DNA of 64,000 nt from Xiphydria camelus (Eukaryota; Arthropoda; Insecta; Hymenoptera; Xiphydriidae), in NCBI GenBank assembly GCA_963678675.1, contig OY783195.1, positions 21,924,283 to 21,988,282 of the forward strand. Direction: 5' to 3'. The notes under the pieces are model-generated. The model ran no database searches. It worked only from the letters and a program-made list of their open reading frames with translations, and was not told the origin of the DNA. The translations under genes and the position numbers were made by a program. Below are positions 49,501 through 61,500 of this stretch, piece by piece (position 1 is the first letter of the stretch; every line of letters begins with the position of its first letter).

Positions 49501-52500
49501 TCCTAATGTTTATTGACCAAAAAAAATATTATAAATGCATAAAAAATTTGTTTCGTCTTATATCATTAAAAGAATTTCATCTAGTTTCTCTAAATCAATT
49601 TGCAAAATTTTGATATCTTTATTAGGACCAGAGAAAATGATTTTTTATTATTTACGGAAAGGGTCTATCCCTGGGATAGACGCCGGCCGATGGGACAGGC
49701 AAGAGGGTCTATCCGTAGTATGGACGCCGTACTTGACGTGAAAATTGAGAAGCGCAGCCGGACCGTCATTTGTCATATGTCATATCATTCATACCAGGGC
49801 CGGGACACGGCCGTCATTCGGCCCTGGCACGGCACGTTAAAGGGTGAGACATACATTACCGGACTGTGCCAGGGTCAAAAGGAAGAAGTGGTCAGAACCC
49901 TTGCACGGCGCATGTATCTAGGAACCACACATGTCCGTCAGTCGTCAGTTGTCTTCGAAACTGCTAGGTTGATTGCGCTAAAACACGTAAATTACGGAAA
50001 CACGAGAAGCGCGGCCGGACCGTCACCGTGAAGAAGTAAAACTGAACTAACTGGCACGGCCCGGTGATGGTCCATTGGCGGCGCCCGGTCACGGCCCGGT
50101 AAAGTGAGAACAAAAGCATTTGATTCTATTGGACAGATCATCCGCCAAACGACGGACGATACTCCGGCACGGCCCGGTAATATGTGTCCCGACCTTTACA
50201 CGGAGTTTCCCAACCACCGTGGACAGTACCATATATCTTCCAAACAAGCGTCATTTAAAAAAAAACTTCTTTAACAAAAGTTGTACCGTTTGACTTGGTG
50301 CATAAAACGTACCTAATCATTTTTTAATATCCATTTCTGATTTCAAGAACCGGCGTGCATCTTTCAGTTTTAACTTATAACATTTATTTATTATAATGCA
50401 GAATCAATTTAATTTTCAGTACGAATACAACAAACCATCGAAAATTTGATTTGTATAACCGGAAGTCCCAGATATCCAGAGTTGAATTTCTGCCCGTTTA
50501 CGCCTGCTGCACGCAATCCGACGTACAAATGAGGAATAACTGAAGCACTTAATTTTCTAAAAACATTCTTGTCTGGAGCGTCAAATGTTTCACATTAAAA
50601 TCCAATTCTGTGTATGTACCGTACCCACAAAAACAGATTCTCTGTAAAAAAAGGCGGCATGTTCATTCAGTGCCAACAAAAATTGATACGTAAAATACTC
50701 TCCAAAAAAGATTTGAAATCAATTAAGATCGCCATGTTCAAGATTTATGTATAAAAAGTAAAAGGCATCATTTGAAAGGAAAATTATTGTAACTCGTTAC
50801 TAAAAAAATCGACTAAAAAAATTTAGGTATAAACAAATTTTCATAAAAAAGAACTTGCCGCGTTTAAGTTTTCATATTTTGTCCACTATACCGAATAATT
50901 TGCAGTGCTTGGACGGTGCTAGAGTGATTCAAAAATTGCACTGCCGAAGTCAAATTCAGAGAAATTCAGAAGGCCCCGCCTGATCGGTTTCTCGTGCGAC
51001 GTTCGGTATACTGGTGGTATCATATAAGTGTATGAATTTATTAAAAATCTCTCATAAGTGCATAAACATCGAATGTAATTCTCTGTAAATTTTTTATTTT
51101 GAAGGAAAAAACGCGGCAAGTTCTTTTTTATGAAAATTTGTTCATACCTAAATTTTTTAGTCGATTTTTTTAGTAACGAGTTACAATAATTTTCCTTTCA
51201 AATGATGCCTTTTACTTTTTATACATAAATCTTGAACATGGCGATCTTAATTGATTTCAAATCTTTTTTGGAGAGTATTTTACGTATCAATTTTTGTTGG
51301 CACTGAATGAACATGCCGCCTTTTTTACAGAGAATCTGTTTTTGTGGGGGGATTTCATTATTTTTTGGAATTTATTCATGAGGAGAATACGTACCTACAT
51401 GTAGGAGAATAGCTTTTTATTACCACCAAATTAAAATCTCACATTTTATACCGATACGAGCTAATTAATTATAACCACGTTACTTTTGATTTCTTCTAGT
51501 GATATTTTGAAAGGGATTTATAAACTAGAGTGTCCTTATATTTTTCATTTTGCTTTAGTATTTTGGAGAAATAAAACATACCGCTTTCGAATTTACAGGC
51601 CATCGGATTTTTCTTATATCTTGGTCGTCTTCAGAAATCCACATATAGACATTTTACCTTTAACTCTAACAATAAGTATACTCTTCCAATAACCGTGACG
51701 AATTGTTTCATCACATGTAAAGATACTACTTATGACAGTATCTATGTTGTTACATATTAACTCGAGACGTTGGAATAGTTTTAAGAAATCCTTTTGCATG
51801 CACCGCTGAAATTTTGCCCCCTTGCTTGTAAATAAATTTCTCAAGTCACTCGCAAAGTTACGTATACGCATCTAAGCGAATAGACCAATCAGGATCAAGT
51901 ATTCCGTTGTGGTGGGGGTCCTGATTGATCTACTCGCTAAGATGCGTATACGTTCCCTGATACGGAATACTTGATCCTGATTGGTCTATTCGCTAAGATG
52001 CGTGCACGCAAAGATACGAGTGAGTTCGAGAAAGGGGCCTCTGATCTGCCGGTAGCTGTCGATCTGCCGGTAGCCGGGAGATCGAAGTCTCTAACCTCGA
52101 AATTGTTAATTTGTAAATAATACTGAATAATGTGTAGAAGTGATAAATAATTATTCGGGTTTCTTCGATGAGTTTCCCCAAGTGTTTAAATATCGGTGTC
52201 CATAACTGTGGCTTCAACTTCCAGCGATTAAGTAAGTAATTACTGCAGAACACGAGTAGGTTACAAGATTTTCATGAAGTTTTTGACGGTTTTCTTGCAT
52301 GTCCCCTTTCATAAGGTGCAAACAAAGAGGATGTAACTTCTGTCCTATCCTGAAGAAAATGAGTCGATCGACATCAGACATTGTCGAACTTATCACCGAG
52401 CGCCTTTCACCCACGGTATTTTCATTGCAATATGCGCTTTTCATTTCAACTATTCCTGCTTTAAATAACTTTCACTTCTTTGAAAGTATTTACCTCTTGT

Positions 52501-55500
52501 ACGAATTGTTGATCGTAGGGCGCAGCAATCAATGATTGTGACTAATCGTAGACCAATTATCCCTGCGAATAATCCTGCGATGATGTTCCAGTTGCGAAGC
52601 ATACACTAGCCATTCAGCTTACAGCGTCCGATGTTTAGTATTAACTTTACCTCTTTTGGAATACCCATCACCCGAGCATAATCACGATTATGTTAACGTT
52701 AATCGCAGAATAGACCGTGAGCTTGGGCACATTATCGTAGTAGTAGTTCAGTAGAGATCAGACTTTTGACACTTTTCGCTCAGCTCGTAAGACCGCAGCG
52801 CACTCTCCCGAAGCCAACTCTTAAAGCACCGAGCCAACCACTTCCAGCCAAATGTCAAGGAAATCCAAAATCAGGAGTTTGCCAGAGGACATTCGCTATA
52901 TGTTGTTACATACAGAAAAGTTATGATTTGTAAATTTCCATCGTTACACTAGAGGCGAAGAAGAGATGAAATAGAAGTGAGAGGTACACGTACACTTCAC
53001 GTTTGACAGGTCGGTATATAAATTGGAACTTGTGATAGTATAATACAAAAGAGGAAATGTATCGATAAAGAAAAAATAATAAAGTAGTTACTCCATTATT
53101 GTAATCCAATAACATTGTATTACTTATTTTTCTGCCACGACTTTAATTGCTGATAGTGAAGAAAAATCAAATTTATTGGTTGATCCATCCACTATCAACA
53201 ATCAAAGTCGTGGCAGAAAACTAATGAATACGATGGAATTGGATTACAATAATGGAGTAACTACTTTATTATTATTTTTTCTTTGTCGATATATTTCCTT
53301 TTTCGTATTATACTATCACAAGTTCCAATTTATATACCGACCTGTCAAACGTGAAGTGTACATGTACCTCACTTCTATTTCATCTCTTCTTCGCCTCTGG
53401 TGTAACGACGGTCAATGTGGAACCGAATGTACGACTGGTTCTTCGAATAACAAGTGCACGATCCCTCGTTCGAAAGAAACCCCCTCGGGTTCGCATTCGA
53501 TTTGCAGTCCTTCTGGATAGAATTGGATACCAGCACGTTTATTTCTGTAACAAATTATAAATAACACAATTATATTCAGTATTTCACTATTTAAAATATA
53601 CCCAACTTACTCTACGTAGAAATTAGGAAACTATATTAATCTGAGTTAACTAATTCTATAGATTCACATATTTGGCAATGTAAATTAAATACAGTCGGTG
53701 CTAGCAGATTAAACAATCTGCTAAATAAACAACAACTATTAAACAATAATATAAACTTTATTTTTTTTCTTAATCTATTTTCGGAAAACTCTGTGGCATG
53801 AACATATATTTCACATCATATAACTAATATATTTACAATATTTACAATAAAACCTCACTTAGATTCATATATTTAGCAATGTACACTTCATTTAAAAAAT
53901 TAACAATATATATTTTCTTATAATGGTACTTATTTACTATAGTGTACAAATTTTCACGTCACACTGTTTTGAAAATAAATGATGCAACTTGTTTTTCCAA
54001 TACAGGTTATATTTGGAGTTTTACGCTATAGTTACATAGTATACATTTTCAAAAGTCAAAAAGAAGGTATGAAAAGAAATAGTCAAATATTAATCATATG
54101 TTGTTACATCTATGTATTAACTCAAGCCGTTGGTATAGTTTTAAGAAATCCTTTTGCATGTACCGCTGAAATTTCGCCCTTACTCGTAAATAAATTTCCA
54201 GCACAGCATCGATATTTTGCTGCACCTATATTCTACTGGGATATAAAAACCCTATATAATTCAGCCCTAACAAGTACAATCTTATCGAGCTGTACCTTAT
54301 CGATGAGATCTTTCAACGTAATGATTCTGAAATGCTTCTATGCTGTTTTGTAACATTCGCGAATTTATCGAGAAATATATATTATGAGTAAAGGAATGTT
54401 TCTAACATACGGTAATGTTCACGAATATTGTAAAATATCGCAGGAATGTTACAGAAAAGTTGCTTGCAAAAACGTGCTTTGCGGGGTGTAAATGATGATA
54501 TTTTGTCATTTCCATCGTTACACCAAAGGCAAAGAAGAGATGAAATAGAAGTGAGGTACATACATGTACACTTCACGTTTGACAGGTCGGTATATAAATT
54601 GAAACTTGTGATAGTATAATATGAAAGAGGAAAAACTTATATCGATAAAGAAAAAATAATAATAAAGTAGTTACTCCATTATTGTAATCCAATAACATTG
54701 TATCACTTATTTTTCTGCCACGACTTTAATTGCTGATAGCGAAGAAAAATCAAATTTATTGGTTGATCCATCCACTATCAACAATCAAAGCCGTGGCAGA
54801 AAAATAAGGGATATAATGGAATTGTGGATTACAATAATAGAGTAACTACTTTCTTATTTTTTTTTCATTATCGATATAAGTTTTTCTTCTTTCGTATTAT
54901 ACAATCACAAGTTTAAATTTATATACCGACCTGTCAAACGTGAAGTGTACATGTACCTCACTTCTCTTTCATCTCTTCTTCGCCTCTGGTGTGTAACGAT
55001 GGATTACAAATATCACCATTTGCACCCCACAAAGCACGTTCTTGCAAGTAACTTTTCTGTAACATTCCTGCGATATTTTACAATATTCGTGAACACTACC
55101 GTATGTTAGAAATATATACTTCTCGATAAAAACGTTTCGGAATCATTATGTCGAAAAATCTCCCCGATAAGGTATAGTCCGATAAGATTGTACTTGTTCG
55201 GGCTGAATTATATAGGGTTTTTATAATTATTTTAGGAAGTTCCAGAAGAATATAGATGCAGCAAAATATCGATGCTCTGCTAGAAAGAGTAAGGAATAAC
55301 CCTCGAAAGAATATTCAGGCTATGGCAAGAAAGGTTAGAATCAGAGGTTAGCAAGTCTACGGTTCGGATGATATTAAAGGACCATTTAAAGTGACGTACG
55401 TCCATGCACTTGGGACAGCAGATCCAGGTCGCCGAATGAACCAAAGCAGCAGGTTCTTGGAACAACAAGACGATGATCCCTCGTTCGAAAGAAACCCCCT

Positions 55501-58500
55501 CGAGTTCGCATACGATCTGTAACAGATTGTAAATAACACAAACAATTTAAAATATACTGAACTAACTAAACGTAGAAACTAAGATTATATTAATCTAAGT
55601 TAACCAATTCTAATAATGACAGAATTAAGAAAAATGATATATTTCCTCTTTCGTATTATACTACCAATTTATATACCGACCTGTAAAATGCAATGAATGC
55701 AACTGTTTCTTGTTGGAACAACAAGTGGATGATCCCTCGTTGGAAAGAAACCTCCTCGGGTTCGCAAACGATCTGTAACAAATTGTAAATTACACAATTA
55801 TATGCAACATTTCACTTTTAAAATATACCGAACTTACTCAGCGTAAAAATACAGAACCAATTTATATACCGACCTGTCAAATGCAATGAATGCAACTAAG
55901 CAACTGGTTCTTGTTGGAACAACAAGTAGATGATCCCTCGTTCAAAAAAAACCTCCTCGGGTTTGCATACGATCTGTAACAAATTGTAAATTACATAATC
56001 ATATGCAGCATTTCATTATTTAAAATATACCGAACTTACTCGAGCGTAGAAATTAAAAAACTATATCTGAGTTAATCAATTCTATTCTAATAATGACAGA
56101 ATTATTAAAAATGATATATTTCCTCTCTCGTATTATACTACGTTATTCAGCACTTATCTGCCTAATCGGTATCAGTAGTTCCTCATTGACCGTCATTACA
56201 CCGAAGACGAAGAAGAGATGAAATAGAAGTGCGGTACGTGTACACTTCAGGTTTGACAGGTCGGTGTGTAAATTGGAACTTGTAATAGTACGAAAGAGGA
56301 AATATATCGATAGAGAAAAATAGTGATAAAGTAATTACTTGATTATTGTGATCCAATTCTATTTCATCTCCTATTCTGCCACGGCTTTTATTGATGATTG
56401 ATTTTCTTCGATTTTTCCCGTGCTCGCATGACCCTGAAAACAAAAAATAGAACGAACACAAAGATATTGTCCTTCCATTGTGAAAGTGAGGTTAAAGCTG
56501 TCAAATGGCAATTAAACTTATCTGATGGCAATTCTTCCGAGACCGTCTCCTTTCCTGCTCCTTTCTTGATGCACAGGCATTGGAGAGAAGAATACTACTG
56601 CATATCCGTTCACTATCTCGATATTCGAAAAAAATACAAACGATTATTAAACTATACGGAGCGTCTGTCACATTCACCACTATTGAGATTCACTACTCCG
56701 ATTACACTGAATTTTTACTTTTTATTAACAAGCGCGTCCGAGGATCGAAAAAATGCGAGGGAAATCGTTTCGCGAATGGAAATATTTTATTAATTTTGAA
56801 AAATAACTAAACATTCAAGGGGAATATATTCTCTCACACACTCCCACATACATTTTTGATGGCGTATGCGTGTGGCCGCATCTGTGTACACATTTCCGAC
56901 CATGGCCGAATACCGCCGAAGACAGGCGGAATTTTTGTGAGATTTTGACACCAATCAGACCATAGCAAAATTGCGAGTTTTGCATGAGCACCCCCGTGGG
57001 TCTCCTCGTCCAATAGAATCACCGGAGAAGCGTGAATGCGCATGCGTAGGTATCCGCGTTGGCGTCGTCAGCAAGTTCAGATCGGTGTTGAATGAATGAA
57101 AACCGATCTGAACTTGCTGATGACGCCAACACCCGCCGAAGTGTCCCGGTGGACACCGAAAACTATGAAGCAGAAGACCTGGACACCGGAAACTGTGGAA
57201 CGGAAGACCTAGACAACGAAAACTATGGAGCGGAAGGTTTGGATAACAAAAATTATGGAGCGGAAGACCTGGATACTGGAAACTGTAGAGCAGAAGACCT
57301 GGACACCAAAAACTATGGAGCGGAAGACCTGAATACTAAAAATTATGGAGCGAAAAGCTTAGACACCGAAAACTATGAGGCGGAGAAATTGTTTTCGTGA
57401 AAGTAGTAATCATCGTGTACATACACAAGATTGGATTTTGACTTCAAACATTTGAAACGCTCTAGATGAAAATGTTTTTGGAAAAGGCAACGCTTAGCAT
57501 AGATACTCCCAATTTGTACGTCGGATTGCATACAACAGGCGTAAGCGGGCGGAAAATCAAACCTGGATATCTCGAATTTCCGGTTACGCAAATCAAATTT
57601 TCGCAGGCTTGTTGTATTCGCGTTGATAATTGCATTACTCTTGTATTATAATGTATAACTGTTATAAGTCAAAACTGAAAGATGCACGCCAATTCTTGAA
57701 ATTGGAAGAGGATATAAAAAAATTATTAGGTATGCTTTCTGCGCTGAGTCAAACGGTACATCTTTTGTTCAAGAAGTTTTTCTAAAATCACGTTTGTTTG
57801 GGAGATATATGCTACTGTCCACTGTGATTGGGACACCAGATATATGGATTGCACAAAAATTAAAACAATTGAAATAATACTATATCTAATATAGTCCGTA
57901 CATAGTGTATATATAAATTATATATAAATTAAATAAGTCCAAATTTATATATGTTCTATAGACACACACAAAATATATATAATCCCTATACAATCCATAT
58001 CCTTATCCGTATCCATATCTTTTCTATATGGTACCGTACAATTTGACCGCCTGTATTTAAAAACAGCCTTATTGCGCCTCTTCTTTAGCAAGCAGTCATG
58101 GCTATCACTAGTCGGTAGGCACGGAACAGTCAGACGGATATTGCTCGTTTTTTGCATTTATGCGACACTGATAATGAGACTGTACATGCATAAGACTAAC
58201 ATGATGAAAACTTCAACTGTCGATATCCTGTTGGGTTAGTTCATCGGAGATTGAACTATACTTCCGAAACCACTTGTTGGGCTCTAAAGGCAGCCACAGA
58301 CGTACAGTTTTTCCTCAAGGTTTGGACTGCGCAGTTCAAGCCTTGAGATTTTCCTCAACGTGTGTGGTGAAATCCTGTTCGAAAAACCATCGTGAATAAC
58401 TGCGCAGACCTGACTGAACAGGCCAAACTCGGCGTGTGTGGTAGAACCTCCACTACTGGCGTCCAGTCCCTCAGACCCATTTCCATACTATAAGGTTCGT

Positions 58501-61500
58501 GCATAACCAATGATAATAAATTTAAACAGCTTTGCTCGTCCATTCTCAAATAGTTATGCCAATCTTTAGGAAAAACCTTTAACCTGGAAATGAGATTTAT
58601 ATGGGAGTATTGGCTTCTCTTCATAATATTTAAATAAAAATTAATTTATTAACAATTATTTTAAAAATTATAATTAAAAGGGAATTTGTTATGTATGTGT
58701 GTATAATTATTTAATGAGAATAATAATTGTAAAAAAATAAAAATTAATTTTTTAACAATTATTTAGTTATAATTAAAAAGGAATTTTTATTTATTTATGA
58801 TTATTTAATGAGAATAATAATTATAAATAAATAGAATTTAATTTATTAACAATTATTACTTCGCCCAGACACCTCTTGATATGCTTTTTTTTACATTTAG
58901 CGCACTTTTTCACCATAAGCCACCCAATTACCGCCAAAGCATCATCGTCGGTAGATGCCATTGCTATATACGCGAGTCACGAACTGACGTGTACCTCAGT
59001 CCGTGTGTGGGCCATCCGCCATTTTAAAGGAAATCCTCAAGGCCTCGACTGTACAGTTTTGCCTTGAGGAAAAACTGTACGTCTGTGGCTACCTTAATCC
59101 ACCTTTCGTAGAGTAACAACGTCCACTACACGAGTCTAAATCTATGTAGTTTCCGAGACTGTTGACGTGGACTGAAGCGACCGCACGTATACCTGTTCAT
59201 GACATAACTTATTGTTAGGAATCAGTTCGCCAGAAGGTACACATACACGCATCACGCGAGGGAATGTACTCAATCTATGCCGGAGTTGACTTACACTCGC
59301 CGATGGCGTGATAAGCGTAATACACTCGAATGCACGAAAAGGAACAATGCTATCTTGTTGTTGCGCTCGCAATAAAACTGAGCGGCGGTACCGCGATCCG
59401 TTGCGTTAACTTTATTTCTCCATTTCTCAAAGAAGTACCGAAAATCACCTTGGGTTTTTAACATGACACAGACCGCACAAACATAAAGCGTGATCTTTAA
59501 AAATAGTGCGTTGTTGCGTTGGCAAGCGAGGTAACCGTCGTTTTCCGAAATGTCCACTTAACTTCGATCGTCTTATAAAACAGTCCTAAGCTAATGTTAG
59601 CGGCACCGTATTTCACATAGGCTGTATAGTAAAAGATCGCATCACGTCGATCTATCTCTCATGAAATTTATAAAATGTTGTTTGTGTGACGTAAATATTT
59701 TGTTAAAGATGAACCGATAAATCGCCGAGATCCTGAAGTAAAATACAACTGTTAGAATGAGGGCGACAAGATGAGACCTTTTTTCTTATCTGAAATAAAA
59801 GCAGGTGGATTACATAAATTTCAGGTCGCTGATTTTAAATCTTTTTCTGCATCGCCGTAGTACCTTATGTCATAGTTTTGAGACAAACCATCTCATAAAA
59901 GAATCTTAAGCTGATATCAACGGTACTATATTTTATTCAGACTATGTAGTCAGAGATCACGTCGTAACCACGAAAGTTTGCGTCAATCGCAAAATTTATA
60001 TTTACAATTTCATACAGCACACGCAATATTACACATATTTGTGCAAAGTATTTGCAACTTTACAATATGGCAATAACGTTCTTAAAATATATCTGCAAAT
60101 TTTGTGCTGTGTAAGAAATATATTTCTGTGACGCAACGAATTTATTAACATCGAATTTATAGATAAGTATACTTATAGTCTCCTAGGTCCTTAAATAGAA
60201 TTCAATTACTGTAGTAGTCGACAAAATGAGATTTGTTTCTTTATCATAAATAAAACCAGGCGGATTAAATAGATCTCGAATCATTTATTTCAAATCTTTT
60301 TTTTCCCGTTTTACTATAGTATATCGCTTTTTGGAGAAAAACGAGAATAAATATAGAACGATTAACGCTTTGGGGGTTTTCAATTTAATTTTTCTTCAGA
60401 AACTTGATATGCTAGTCACGTTTATCCTACTATTTCTGGTTCGGCAACAAAAAATCTATAATAAGCATTGTTTGTGTTTCGTGATGCAATAAAGTTCGAA
60501 CCAATACAATGTGTACGAGGAGAGGTCATTGCTCCGAAAGTTGCATCTAGACGTCATTCGAACTATAAAAAGGTTAAGATGAAAATGAGTCTGATTCTGA
60601 ACGAGTTAATTGATAATCAAGAGAAATTAACAAAAGATATATATCTCGATACCATCTCACAAACAAAATGAGATGCAATTAAAAACTCATAAAAGATTAT
60701 TTAACTTTTAGAAGCGCAATACATTAATGTTTCCAAATTTTGAATCTATCCCATTCAGTTCTTGACTAATTCCATTTTAATACAATACAAACTGCTTCAT
60801 TCCAAATAACCATTAGAATCAACTCCCAAGAGACAATGCTCTTTTACTGGGAGATGCTCTCATATCAAAGTTCATCGAGGTGTGTTAGGCCTTCCGCACA
60901 TGGGGCTACTCGAAACAAACTGATTCCTGACAGAAGTTACTAATCAATCACTTATCAATCACTTCCTATGTCTTTCTGTCGAGTACCGCAGACCCCGCTA
61001 CTAGTTATTAACCCACTAGACATTGACCCACCGTAAGACTAAGGCTATACAGATAATTATACTTCCTCTACTACTATTTTAGATGTGAGGTCCAAGTCTT
61101 CCTTTTAGTATGTGCAGAGAAATTCAATATATTCTGTCACATAATTTGAATTCCATATTTAAAAAAGGAGTTCACGTTCCGTGTTGCAATTTTTCCCGCT
61201 TTTTTTTCTGCGCGGAAATATTTTTTTTAAGATTTCTATTTCGCATCAAAAAACCCAAAGGCATTGGTACCGCGCTCCACGCGTTTCTTTTCATTCGCGG
61301 AATCGCTTTGGTGCCAAAGACTTGGAATGATTGATATGGAAATTAAAATTGTAATTGCTAATCAATGCAAACCAAGGGGACCTTGTGAAAAAGTAATGCT
61401 TCTACTTACAGTAGCATCCGGTTTGGTGGGCGGCACGGCACTGCTTACTCCTGTTTTCGCATGGCACTTCGTTACGCTGAACGTACTTTCGGTGTTTTTT

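Noticed and set aside
51486..51692. 68-codon frame as a chemoreceptor exon
   Set aside because: No conserved receptor motif or paired splice sites, and it overlaps the transposase-like frame on the other strand.
53979..54353. 124-codon hydrophobic frame that might be an odorant receptor or other membrane protein
   Set aside because: The same DNA recurs at 51.7 kb and the opposite strand matches mariner-like transposase sequence, so the hydrophobic reading is antisense to transposon DNA.
55450..56050. Regularly spaced repeats as a CRISPR array
   Set aside because: Units are about 180-200 bp, imperfect and in a eukaryotic intron; no spacer-repeat structure anywhere in the window.
57092..57400. 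102-codon open frame as a host gene
   Set aside because: Almost all of it is the 30-bp minisatellite plus part of a palindrome; with a unit length divisible by three, an open frame is expected without selection.
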